A stretch of DNA of 64,000 bases from Rapana venosa (Eukaryota > Mollusca > Gastropoda > Neogastropoda > Muricidae), in the NCBI GenBank assembly GCA_028751875.1, contig CM054141.1:66431090-66495089 (forward strand), read 5' to 3'. The notes under the pieces were generated by a model, which was given only the letters and a program-made list of their open reading frames with translations, had not been told where the DNA came from and searched no databases. A program made the position numbers and the translations under genes. Positions 24,180-36,700 of this stretch are shown piece by piece. Each line of letters opens with the position of its first letter. Positions within the stretch are counted from its first letter, which is position 1.

Positions 24180-24483
24180 ATATTGATGATACTGGTATAA
24201 GCACTCATGTGCTTTTTTACATCCAGGCCCTGGGTGTATGCGGTTTTGTTAATTTTGTCATCTGTTCCTACCAGCACACAATAGCTCACTCTTGAAAAGC
24301 GGAACAGGATTTATCATGAGTGCAAGATGTTCTGCATGGGTTTATAGTCTCATCTGAAGGACTTATGGGGAGAGTGGAGCCTGCACTGATGTAACTCCTG
24401 GGGAAAAAATCCCCTTGAATGGGATTCAAACATCACAGTCATCAGATTACTAGCTCAATGTTCTGACCACTAAGCTATCAACA
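24180..24483 (-). repeat. SINE family B, near full length, with poly-C at its head
   Basis: Contains tail, body and head in reverse complement, with 'tgaccactaagctatca' as the A-box end. The 5' GGGG of the SINE is replaced by a poly-C (plus strand) run at 24484-24508. Confidence 0.82.
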
Positions 24484-24810
24484 CCCCCCCCCCCCCCCCC
24501 CCCCCCCCACCCACCCACCCCTGTATAAATTGATGGAAGTAGCTGGGTGAAATGACTATTTTAATAATAATGCATATTGATTATGAAGAAAAGGGATGTT
24601 AGCTGTGCTGCCTTGCAGCACGTGGTAAAGTAATAACTGATTGGGAACACCAGGAAAGGCAGTAATGTATAAGTTTACTTAAGATATGGATCAGACTGCC
24701 TGGTAAGATATAGATCAGACTGCCTGGTAGGTCACAAAGTCAAGCAGTGACACAGTGATTTCAGCCGAAGGACCTAGAAGCAATGAAAGTCAAGTTGACA
24801 AGGGTATCCG

Positions 24811-25200
24811 TTTATTTGACCTTGATTCTGATAGTGGGGTCTACCGAGTCTTTGTCTGAGCCATAGGAAAGAAAAATGGCATAAGGAGTCATAGCGTACC
24901 ACATGACACCATTCTCCTCGGGGCTAGGTAAACGAACTATAGGCCTAGGCCTAATATAAAGGGCCCACACCCACAACCTTACAAACATCCTTCCTTCTAT
25001 GTTTTGCCGAGACACACAGCTGAGGCTTGTTGGGGAAAAGAAAACCGTGTTTTCCAGCGTGCGAAATACTGTCGAAGGACTGACTCTGGTTAGTTTGGTT
25101 TCTGTGTCTGTTCGTTTTGATCTTGGAATTGGACGTCACAGAGGAATATCTACGTTGTTTTGTCTTATGGGACTGTTTCCTTTATCTCATGATGTGTGAA
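24811..25200 (+). other. Non-repetitive segment with promoter-like TATA element
   Basis: A TATAAAG lies near 24955, followed by GC-richer unique sequence with 'gacgtcac' near 25133. No exon could be confirmed. It may be an unlinked promoter or simply unique intergenic DNA. Confidence 0.2.
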
Positions 25201-25242
25201 GTTATCTATTTACTTTTTAAATAATTTCTCCCTGCGTTCTAG

Positions 25243-25288
<46 letters not shown>

Positions 25289-26065
25289 GTTGATATATAT
25301 ACTTATCTTTTTTTTTTGTTTAATGTAGTAGTAGGGTTTTTACCCTTGTTTTGTTGATAGTCCCTAATCAGCAAGGACTGGATGAAAAAAAAGTATGTGC
25401 ATGCTTAAGTACTCTGTTACCCTTGAATAGATAAAAAGATTCATTCTCTCTGGTCGGGCGAAAGCCAGCGCCTTTTCAGCTTTTCTTTATTTCAGGAACT
25501 CATAACATTGAACAAAGACCTATACACTGATAGGGTCTGTCACAATGATAGTATGCCTTTTTTTCTCAATTGCCTCCCCCCCCCCCCCCCTGCTGTTGCG
25601 TCCACGAGGAATAGTTTTAATTGTCAGTGCAGACTTCGGAATAAAACCCGATCTTGAGGTAGACAACTAGTTGTATCAAACAAGGTAGGCCTAAATTGAC
25701 AAAACAGGACAACTTTGCACCAGGGAGATGCTGTGTTTGTTTTGCCAAGACAGGTTGTGCATCAAGAGTTATGGCTGTTTTAAATTATTCCTTTTTTTCT
25801 TAATTAAAAAAAAAATTCTTCCTTTTTGTGTTAACAAGTCCGTCTCATGCCACCGCACAATGCTTACGCATCGGTATAATGCTTTGATTATTAAGAGGAA
25901 TTTTCAGTGAAAGATCAACACTTGCATGCCATGCCATTTACAAAAAGAAATCAAATTATATCGTTTGTTTTGTTTTTGTTAGGCGCCCACTTCTCATTGC
26001 ACGGCTGCAATAATTTATTCTATTCATCTGCGGCTGCTAGGCACTTCTTAACCTCAAGGTCAAAA
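25201..26065. other. Intergenic or intronic DNA
   Basis: (CT)n at 25245-25286, poly-C at 25577-25590 and AT-rich unique sequence. No gene was seen. Confidence 0.5.
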
Positions 26066-26396
26066 GGGGACGGGGTAGCCTAGTGGTTAGAACATTGCGC
26101 TCGCAATCAGCGTGTGGTTCGATTCCTGTTCAAGGGGATATTTTCCCCTGGAGTAAACGTAAGTGTAGACTCCACTCTCCCCAAAAGTCCTTCGGATGAG
26201 ACTATAAACCGAGGCCCCGTGTGCGAACGCATGCAGGACATCTTGCGCACGTTAAATCCTGTTCCGCTTTTCGTAAGAGTAGGCCATTGTGAGCTGGTGG
26301 GAACATGACAAAATTTAGAAAAACTGTATGCACACGGGGACTGGATGTAAAAAAGCACATAAGTGCTTATTCTATTATCCTCCATATAAAAGAATT
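26066..26396 (+). repeat. tRNA-derived SINE (family B), best full-length copy
   Basis: Starts GGGGACGGGGTAGCCTAGTGG, with a canonical A box and a B box GGTTCGATTCC about 50 nt later. The body has 'gactccactctccccaaaag' and 'cgaggccccgtgtgcgaacg', and the tail is 'cttattctattatcctcc' plus A-rich. It serves as the reference for the other family-B copies. Confidence 0.9.
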
Positions 26397-28576
26397 TTTA
26401 AAAAAAAAAAAAGGTCGTGGATCAGGTCATGAGCATAATAAGAATGGGAGGAAGCTCAGCTAATACTCAAGACTACTCATTTCCTTCTTTCTCATGAGGC
26501 ATCAGTCAACTTTCCTAACCATCCGAACAGTTTTGTAATAAAATGTCATGCTTTTTTCTGTTTTAAATCATTAGCACTACACACACACACCACACACACA
26601 CACACACACAGAGCTTGACCTTTATGCTCCAGGTGGAACCCAGCCTGAGCTTACTGAAGTTTTGAACCACCTGCATTTGACCATTTCATGATTCCCCACC
26701 CCACTCCACCCCCAATCCCCTAACAAAAAACCAAAAAAAATCGAAAGGTGAAAAAGTGAGAATGGAAAAGATGTTCATGCAGTGCTAGTGAACCAGTTCA
26801 AGATGAAGTCTAATGAGTCACAACTCTCCAGCTCAAGCACAGTCTAACCTTGTAACAATGAACCTGAATTTAAGAAAAAAAATCTGGTCACCAGTGCAAG
26901 TGGCTTTTCCTTCAGGCTTCATGTGATACAAAGTGCAATAAAGCAGTGTCAATTTGATATCATTGCAATTATACAAAGAACAGACATTAAAACAATTTTA
27001 TTTTTAAGGTTTAAAAAAAAAAATTTCAAACAAGTTTGTGGGCTCACTAGATCCAACCCACTCCTCCTGCCCAATGTCTTCTTCCTGCTTTTGCAGTTGA
27101 GCTTCAGACTGTAGTCAGTTTAAAGCTGGCATTCATTTATTCATAAATGAAATATTTTATCTTTCCCATCCTCCTCCTTCAGTTAGGTTCTTCACTTACC
27201 ATTTCCTCCCTCAAAACTGTGTCAGAACTGAGAACTTTCTTAATCATCTTAGCTGTATCATACTGAGGTCCCATGTGCAAATGCACACAGAACATCTTGT
27301 GCACACGTTAAAACCTGTCCTGCTTTTCGGAAGAGTAGGCCATTGTGTGCAGGTGGGAACGGATGACAAAATTGACAAAACAGCATATACATGGGGATTG
27401 GATGAAATAAAGCTCATGAGTGCTTATTCCATTATCCTCGAAATAAAATAATTTTTGAAATACCTGTTCTGCTTTTTCAGAAGTTCATGACACAATTATT
27501 GTAGGCTGTGTCAACTCAAATTGAGGTGATCTTTTAGTCTGCTCTTTCCAGTCCATCAATATTTTAGATCTAAGACAACACTGCTGGCTTTTGTCAGGCT
27601 TACAGAGAGAAAGTGAATGGAAAAGTCTGATGAAGTGTGTTGGCAGGGGCTGAAGGTTGTCCTCAGTCTTCATGCATCTGTATCCTGAGAATAGCTGTAC
27701 ATGTATAGAGTGCACGTGGCAGGGTAGCATTTAATTAAAGGGAACAGGATAAAGTCCACTGCTTGTGAACTTTGCAGGGTAAAAGGTTTTAGGGATTTTG
27801 TTTTGCACAGTTTGTATTATTGCCTGTGTGGGGGTTGTTTCTTCTTGGTTGTTTGGGGTGATAACATTATTATTAATTATCAGTTTTTGAAAATAAGCCT
27901 GGTGAGAAATACATATTCAAAGCAAAATTTGCAGAGTTCATCAACACTGCTGTATTCAGTGTATTGACATCATGTTTGGAATCACTGGCACAGTCACCTT
28001 TTCACTTACTTGCAAGTGCTCAGAAAACCACTCATCATTTGCAATAACTTCACCTTTTGGATCTTTTATGTAGCGAATTGCTGATCAAAGAGAGTTTATA
28101 GAGAGAGAGTTTATGGCAGAGTTGCTCATGAATGCACACAATTGTCATGTGGATCAACATACTCTTTGAATTCTCACCTAAATGTGCTCTCTTTTTAGTT
28201 AAATGTTTTATTCTATTCACAAATTACAATGTGGGTGCAGTTTCTTTTGAACATGTGCTACTTAAGATGTAAAGATGTGGCAAAATACATGGTGCCGAAG
28301 TGAAAGTAGTGGCAGAACACATACAAAAGTGAAAGGAGAAGAAAAGACATAGGAAGAGAACGAAGAATATAAATATTCATGAAGGGTCACCTCTTGATAT
28401 CAATGTGAACTTCACAGTACCTATTGATCTTAGTTTTTGTAACTTGTGCTGGTGTGTAAGCAAACAGATCCTGACCTACAAAGCTAGATTAATTCATAGT
28501 TCAACTGAACTGAAAGCAGACTAACTGAATGATTATTCAGTGACCTCAGAATGTGTCAGATGAGCTGTAGCAGATA

Positions 28577-28632
<56 letters not shown>

Positions 28633-29078
28633 TCCTGATAAAACCCCCAACATAGTGCAAAAACTGAAAAGGAATTTTTCTCACCAAATTTGATGTGGTA
28701 CAACAGTACAACACAAAACAAAGTTCATGTGGCTTCTGATCTGCAACCAACAGAAATGTGGTTGGTATTTCAAGTAGTCACAAGTTCTCTTGCCACATGA
28801 TCTAACTGGTATGGCTTGTAGTCATGAATACAGTTGAGTTGGGAAAGGGCTGTTTTGGGAAATGGAACAGATCTGTTGGCAACATTGTTGTGACATGACT
28901 CAGTTTCAGTCAGACAATGCTGACTTGTTCCTAGTGTGAGTAGATCCAGCTGAGAAAACTTTTAAAAAGATTTTATGCAACATTTTCTTCAATTATTGTT
29001 ATTTAACAATATCGCCTATCAGGAAAGGGGGTTGTTTATCTATTATTATTATTATTATTATTATCTACTTATTTGTTT
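26397..29078. other. Intergenic or intronic DNA, mostly unrecognised
   Basis: (CA)n at 26581-26609, a SINE-B 3' part at 27262-27453, and (CT)n at 28582-28626. No exon-like frames with splice sites stood out. Confidence 0.5.
27262..27453 (+). repeat. SINE family B 3' half
   Basis: Starts in the body ('actgaggtcccatgtgcaaa'), then 'agagtaggccattgtgtgc' and the tail 'tattccattatcctcgaaat'. Confidence 0.85.
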
Positions 29079-29181
29079 TAAGGATAATGGAATAAGCTCT
29101 CATAATGACTATTACTGTGGGGTTTTGTTTTACATCCAGTCCCCGTGTACATTCGATATTGTGAATTTTGTCATCCATTAG
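29079..29181 (-). repeat. SINE family B tail
   Basis: 'aaggataatggaataagc', 'tacatccagtccccgtgtac' and 'gaattttgtcatcc'. Preceded by (ATT)n at 29041-29062. Confidence 0.78.
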
Positions 29182-29419
29182 AACAGATAACGTCCAGGAA
29201 AAGAGAAGACAAAAGCTATATGATTTAAAGGCCAACAGTCCAGGACAAACAGGAACAGACGGATACAGATCCCTGAGTATTTACACAGTACATGATAGAG
29301 ACAGAAGGGAATGAGGAAACAGGCTATGAGGGCATGTCCAGCTTGTGAGGCCCAAAGAAATAAAACTGTTGATGCCATGCCGAGTTGCATAGCATACATT
29401 TGTGAACAGCCATTGCATG

Positions 29420-29770
29420 CAGGTGACATGCCACTTGCACACAGCTGAGACAACATTGCATACAGTTGACACAGCATTGCACATAGTTGACACAACATTG
29501 CACACAGCTGAAAAATTGCAGACAGCTGACTCGGCATAGCAGACAGCTGACATGGCATTACACACAGCTGACACGGCATTACACACAGCTGACACGGCAT
29601 TACACACAGCATTACACACAGCTGACACGGCATTACACACAGCATTGCACACAGCTGACACGGCATTACACACAGCTGACACAGCATTACACACAGCTGA
29701 CACAGCATTACACACAGCTGACACCAGCATTACACACAGCTGACACAGCATTACACACAGCTGACACAAT
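29420..29770 (+). repeat. 21-bp minisatellite with repeated CAGCTG
   Basis: The unit is close to 'cattacacacagctgacacg' plus one base. About 13 units contain CAGCTGA and two are shortened by about nine bases. Because the unit is a multiple of three it is open in several frames (for example ALHTADT repeats), but no start, splice or homology supports translation. It lies about 600 bp upstream of the GNPDA coding exon 1. Confidence 0.93.
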
Positions 29771-30379
29771 GCCTGGCGCTGATAAAGATGAACCAGAGAA
29801 AACTAGGTTAGGGTGTCGTTTGCTTTTGTGTGCACAAGGTACCTGTGGGGTTCTTTTTGTTTTTTAAAAAAAAGAAGTTTTTTTAATGTCAAACATGAGG
29901 AAAAGGATATAAATGCTTAGAAGCAGGCAAAAAGTTTGCAATGTTGGCCATGCAGAAGAAAAAAAATTGAGGAAACAATAGCTCACAAGAACCCAAGGGC
30001 TTGTGTTAGCTAGCTGTGGTCTTTGCTCCTATCATCTGTTTCAGTTGTATGGGTGTATCAGCATGACCTTTTTGAGTGTCTGTTAAACCTAATTGCAGAG
30101 AGGAGATTTTGATGACATAATCATTTTCAAGTAAAGTTACGTTGTGTGATTTGGAAGGTTAGTGTCCTTTTGTGTTATTATTGGTTTTATTGTATCCATT
30201 TTTTGATACATCTTTTGTCAAACTCCTCTCTCTCTCTCACACACATACACACACAGAGAAATACAACACACACGCACGTACGCACGCACACCTGCGTTCT
30301 CAGATCACACTGTAGCTATAGTTTTGAATTTTTGTTTTTAACTTTTTTTCTCTCTCCAGAAAACAGAAAATAATACACG

Positions 30380-30503
30380 ATGCGTCTTGTGATTCTGGAC
30401 GAGTACTCTCACGTGTCAGAATGGGCAGCCAAGTACGTCAGGAGGAAGATCCATGATTTCAAACCTGGCCCAGACCGATACTTCACCCTGGGGCTGCCGA
30501 CAG
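30380..30503 (+). CDS. GNPDA1: GNPDA coding exon 1
   Basis: Begins [10 protein letters not shown] and ends at LGLPT plus one base before donor CAG|GTCTGA. The mRNA exon starts at 30360 after CTCTCTCCAG. Confidence 0.95.
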
Positions 30504-30743
30504 GTCTGATAAGGAGATTTCTGTTGTTGTTTTGTTTGTTCAGGTTTCCAGGTTTGTTTTGGCCGGGTTGTTTTTTCTCTTTTAGGTGTCTGTCTGTGAT
30601 TAGTTTATGTGGCATAAAGTGTGTGTCATGAGCTTCAGAGATAAACATATTCTTTGGGCTTTGAAGATATATAGGAAAGGAAAGACAAGTCAAAATGATC
30701 TTTATTGAGGGTAAAAGATTAAGTTTACACAACTCCTGCCCTC

Positions 30744-30774
<31 letters not shown>

Positions 30775-33700
30775 AAAAAAAAATCAAGAAAATTGACTTA
30801 TAAAATCATTCAAAAGACAGTGTTTATCCATGTTGAAAGAAACAAAGATATATAAGGATTTTTTTAATATGTTTTATAAATCCAGACCTAACTATACATG
30901 ATAAAACAAAGCCAAGACAGTACAACATAAGCTCAAGTCATACAGACAAATTATAAAAATACAAAATAATAAGGGTAGGAATAACAACAAAGCAGCTGGA
31001 TGTAAGGTATCCTCAAGCATAAAAGTGGACTTACAATTTGTCCATCGATTCATATGCTTCTTCAAAAGTTTCTTAAGCGTTTTGTTTTGAAGGAGCTGAT
31101 TTTAAAAAAACAAAAACAGGTAGATTGTTCCTCACTGTTCTTCCTGAATAAGCAAGGCTTGACTTCTAGAGATTATTATGGGGCCTGGGCAAAAACAGTC
31201 TATGAGTAGGTCTGTTTTTATTGACAGCAAAATTTGTCTCAAATTTCTTCTGTTGTGTGGTTTGTGTGTGTGAGTGTGTGTTTGTGTGCATGCGTGTGTG
31301 TGTGTGTGTGTATGTGCATGCATGCATGCGTGCGTGCGTGGGCACTTGTGAGTGCACACCACTTCAGTTTAGCTGGCAGTCATATTCAGTGATGTTGACA
31401 ACAGTTTAATGTTTCTTGTATGTTATATGTGTATTTCAACTATTTGTATGATTTTTTCATATTTGTATGTTTTTCTGCTTAGTGTTCATGATTTTCTTGA
31501 AGTTTCTCCTTTTTCCCTCTCAAGCTCAGGTAAAAAAAAGAAAAGTTTAGACTTTTTGTATTAGAGACTTTTGGAGACAAAAAAAGTCTGATTGTGTAAG
31601 AAATTCATACTAACTGATGGACTTGCACTCTTTTCTTTACCTGTGCATACATTGACTGATGGACTTTTTCTCTATGATCTGTGCATATGTATGTTGCAGG
31701 AAGCACACCACTGGGCATGTACAAAAAACTTGTGGAGTTTATGAAGAATGGCTCTGTGTCTTTCAAATATGTCAAAACGTTCAACATGGATGAGTATGTC
31801 GGTAAGTCAGATTGCTTTTTAGTGTGGAGTGGTTGTATGTTATTGACAGTACTAACAGCATTTGGTGGTTTATTCTTTCTTTGGAAATATTTCTAATGAA
31901 GAATTGTCAGTCTGCTTTGTGTCACCATTCTGCTCCTATTCTGTGTTGTATCGATTTATTCAGCTGAAACTGTTAAAATCATTTATCTTTAAAGAAATAA
32001 AAGGATTGAAATCAGTTATCTTTGTAGAAATAAAAGGATTAAAGTCAGTTATCTTTAAAGAAAAATGAAGGATTGAAGTTCAGTTGTCTTGTCTTCTGTA
32101 CACATGGTTTAATCTGATGTGAAGCAAAGTCAGTGCTGTTAGAAAATGGTATAAAGTACCATAATTATGATCATGCATGTGTGCGTGTGTGTGCATGCGC
32201 ATGCACACACACACACATACTCACAAACACACAGTGCTTTAAAAAAAAAAAAGTAAACTTATGCATGTTCACATATGCATATGCACACACGCACCAGAGG
32301 GAAAATCCCCTTGAATGGACATCCCAGTTGAACCCTGGCTCAATCCCGGGCCATCAAATCATGACCACTATGCTCGAACTACTAGGTTATCCTACCCATC
32401 CCCCCCCCCCTTCCTCCCCAAACAAGGATCAAGGGAATGATCTTAAAATAGGTAGTAGTATAAACCTTTCAGTGAGAGATCCTGATCTGTATCACCAATA
32501 CTATTTAAATGGTTGCTTGCACTTGTTTTCAGCTACTACTATTTCTATAGCAGTACTAATTTATGTACGTTTTAGCCTGCCAGATGGAAAAAAAACCCCG
32601 AACTCTTTATCCAGAAAAGCTGCTCTGTGTTTTTTGTCCAGGCCTGCCCAGAAATCACCCAGAAAGCTACCACTCCTTCATGTGGGAAAACTTCTTCAAG
32701 CACATCGACATCGATCCACAGAACGCACACGTCCTGGATGGCAACGCAGCCGATCTGGAGAAAGAGTGCGCCCGTTTTGAGGAGCGGATAACGGCAGCTG
32801 GTGGTATACAGCTGTTCATCGGGGGTGAGGCTGGCGGCGTAGATCTGCATGCCGTCTGTTCTGTGGTTACTGCTGAGAGTTACTGCTGTGGTCATGTTGA
32901 GGGGCCACAGCTTTATGCTGTCGGTGTTTCAGATGGCGCGGAAATGGAAAGTGATGGTTAAGCATTAAGGGACCATTGCTTATCTCCTATATTGATAGTG
33001 CATGCAGTCTGCCTGTCCCCCTGAGTCTCTCTGCATGTCCCCTTCTTTGCCCTGTCCCTTCCTTCTCAGTGATTCCAGAGGTGCAGCATTTTGAGGTATT
33101 CAGACATGCATGAATAAACAAGTCAAGGGAATCTAACGGTATGGTTTGTTCTCCTTGTCAGAGTTGTACTGCTTTAAACTTAGCTACTACTTTTTAGTGA
33201 TTTTTAGTCTGTATTGAGATTACCATTTTAGCTCTCTTTGGATTGGACCAACTCTCTGTGACTCTCTAGTGAATTTGAGAGATTATTTCTCATGTCCTGA
33301 ACAGCTTGTAGTCAGAAATCCCTGATTCTATGGAGAGGGCATTCTTCACTGTTGCCGACATGGTTGTTATCAAAACAAAAGCTTAAATCCCTTATGTAGA
33401 CTTATCTCATTATAGCCTGTTGACTTGCAGAACTCCTGGGGATATTGTCTCTATTTTGGGTTGGTTCAGATAAAAATTGATGTAAAATAATTGAAGCAAG
33501 ATAGACACATAGTTATGCCCATATATTCTGGTGTATAATTGAATGGTGCATATTTTAAAACTAATCAAAACAGAGCAAGGGAATCTTTCATAGACCAGGG
33601 GAGATAATTTCTAGATTTGCATTGTTATTTCAGACAATGAAAAACAAAGGTTGCACTGGACACACAGTTCTATTTGCATCCACCGTTTGCTTGGGCTGAA

Positions 33701-36700
33701 TGTTCCATGTGTCTGCCAAATTAGTTTTAAAATAAAAACGTATGCGTAGAAAAGATTGCCAAAAATTGAATATTAGTATGATAGTGCATAGCAGCTCTCC
33801 CAGGAGATGGGAAGAGAAGGAATTTTTTTGTATGTGGGGTGGTACAAATAAAAGTCAATATGCCTGCCATGATACAGAAGGTAGTCTTTGCTGACAGTTT
33901 CATCCGTAGGTCCCTTTTGCCCTAAAGCAATACTTTCCAGAGCCAGAGCATGACCACACCCTGTACTTTGACCACAGCCACACTTTCCCCCCCCCCTACA
34001 GGACAGTCCAAATCAGATTCATCATTGGCAGCTTGACCTACTAACACATTTCTTTTATGATATCTTGTGTGTGTTTCTTGCACACATATCATAGTGACAC
34101 GTGAACTGTGCATAGATGTGCGGCTGCTATTAAAGTACTTAAGTTACAAAATAAAATTTCTCCTTATCAATTAAACCTGAAAATATCCCAGGTTATGGTT
34201 GTACAATGAGTATTGAATGGACAGAAAAATGCAAAATCGACTTAAAAATCACCAAATGTTGCTACAAAATCTTTTTCCTACCTGCAAGCACGATCTCTGT
34301 CAGCTTCTGATTGTGCAGTTTTGCTAAAGGGCATCAATAGTTTACAGTTATTTACTCTCTGGACTCCTTTAGTCAATACTTTGGCTTCAGGAACCTGTGT
34401 ATTTTGTGCTGACCGTTACAAAGAAACATGTCCTTTGTAATTGCAGAGGAATCTGTGTCTCCAGCTGTAAGGGCAGATCTCCATAAGAGTTTAAAGTTTA
34501 ACCATTGATGGGGCAGTTTGTGAGTTTTTATGTGTGCACATGTGACTGCAAATATTCTTTTATATTCTGTACACGTTTTTAGACCTAAACAGCATGGCTT
34601 TTCTCCAGTGTTGACTCGCCTTGTGCTCATGGTCACGTAGTGATATGAAAACAAGTCTGAAATATTTGCACATGTTCTAAACTTAAAACAAATCTGGAAC
34701 ACGTAGATCTTTTGCCAGGCATTGGACCAGACGGCCATATCGCCTTCAACGAGCCTGGGTCCAGCCTGGTGTCCCGGACCCGCGTCAAGACTCTGGCCCA
34801 GGAGACCATCGACGCCAACTCTCGCTTCTTCGGGGGGGACCTGTCCAAGGTGCCCACACAAGCCCTCACAGTCGGCGTCGGCACCGTCATGGACTCCAAG
34901 GAGGTTTGTCAGCCGCTTCTTCGTTAACACGTCCCTTGGATGTCGGTGGACTCCAGTGCGTGTTGTGTTGTGTTGTCTTGTGTTGTGTTGTCTTGTGTTG
35001 TGTTGTGTTGTCTTGTCCTGTGTTGTGTTGTGTTGTCTTGTGTTGTGTTGTATTGTTCTGTGTTGTATTGTGTTGTGTTGTCTTGTCCTGTGTTGTATTG
35101 TGTTGTGTTGTATTGTTCTGTGTTGTATTGTGTTGTGTTGTATTGTTCTGTGTTGTATTGTGTTGTGTTGTATTGTCCTGTGTTTGTATTGTGTTGTGTT
35201 GTATTGTTCTGTGTTGTATTGTGTTGTGTTGTATTGTTCTGTGTTGTATTGTGTTGTGTTGTATTGTCCTGTGTTGTATTGTGTTGTGTTGTATTGTTCT
35301 GTGTTGTATTGTGTTGTGTTGTATTGTTCTGTGTTGTATTGTATTGTGTTGTGTTGTGTTGTGTTGTCCTGTGTTGTGTTGTCTTGTCTTGTCCTGTGTT
35401 GTGTTGTATTGCGTTGTGTTGTATTGTGTTGTGTTGTATTGTGTTGTCTTGTCCTGTGTTGTGTTGTCTTGTCCTGTGTTGTGTTGTGTTGTCTTGTGTT
35501 GTGTTGTCCTGTGTTGTGTTGTGTTGTCTTGTCCTGTGTTGTGTTGTGTTGTATTGTTCTGTGTTGTGTTGTATTGTGTTGTGTTGTATTGTGTTGTCTT
35601 GTGTTGTCTTGTCCTGTGTTGTGTTGTGTTGTATTGTGTTGTGTTGTATTGTGTTGTGTTGTCTTGTCCTGTGTTGTATTGTGTTGTGTTGTATTGTTCT
35701 GTGTTGTGTTGTATTGTGTTGTCTTGTGTTATTGTGTTGTGTTGTCTTGTCCTGTGTTGTATTGTGTTGTGTTGTCTTGTCCTGTGTTGTATTGTGTTGT
35801 GTTGTATTGTTCTGTGTTGTATTGTGTTGTGTTGTATTGTGTTGTGTTGTATTGTCCTGTGTTGTATTGTGTTGTGTTGAATTGTGTTGTGTTGTATTGT
35901 GTTGTCTTGTGTTGTATTGTGTTGTGTTGTCTTGTCCTGTGTTGTATTGTGTTGTGTTGTCTTGTCCTGTGTTGTATTGTGTTGTGTTGTATTGTTCTGT
36001 GTTGTATTGTGTTGTGTTGTATTGTTCTGTGTTGTATTGTGTTGTGTTGTATTGTCCTGTGTTGTATTGTGTTGTGTTGTATTGTTCTGTGTTGTGTTGT
36101 ATTGTTCTGTGTTGTATTGTATTGTGTTGTGTTGTGTTGTGTTGTCCTGTGTTGTGTTGTGTTGTCTTGTCCTGTGTTGTAGTGTGTTGTGTGTTGTATT
36201 GTGTTGTGTTGTATTGTTCTGTGTTGTATTGTATTGTATTGTGTTGTGTTGTGTTGTCTTGTGTTGTCTTGTCCTGTGTTGTATTGTGTTGTGTTGTATT
36301 GTTCTGTGTTGTATTGTGTTGTGTTGTCTTGTCCTGTGTTGTATTGTGTTGTGTTGTGTTGTCCTGTGGTGTATTGTGTTGTGTTGTCTTGTCCTGTGTT
36401 GTATTGTGTTGTGTTGTGTTGTTCTGTGTTGTATTGTGTTGTGTTGTCTTGTTCTGTGTTGTATTGTGTTGTGTTGTATTGTCTTGTCTTGTCCTGTGTT
36501 GTATTGTGTTGTGTTGTCCTGTGTTGTATTGTCTTGTCTTGTCCTGTGTTGTATTGTGTTGTGTTGTCTTGTCCTGTGTTGTATTGTGTTCTATTGTATT
36601 GTCCTGTATTGTGTTATATTGTCCCATATTGTATTGTATTGTATTGTATTGTACACCACTCTGAGTCACAGCAGAGTTCTTTACTTGAGGTTCAGGTTGT

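Noticed and set aside
26066..26140. Functional tRNA gene
   Set aside because: Has A and B boxes but no tRNA cloverleaf continuation; followed by a dispersed SINE body.
29178..29867. Periodic frames on both strands (ALHTADT and CNAVSAV repeats)
   Set aside because: Unit length is 21 bp, so every frame without a stop in one unit stays open; no gene signals.
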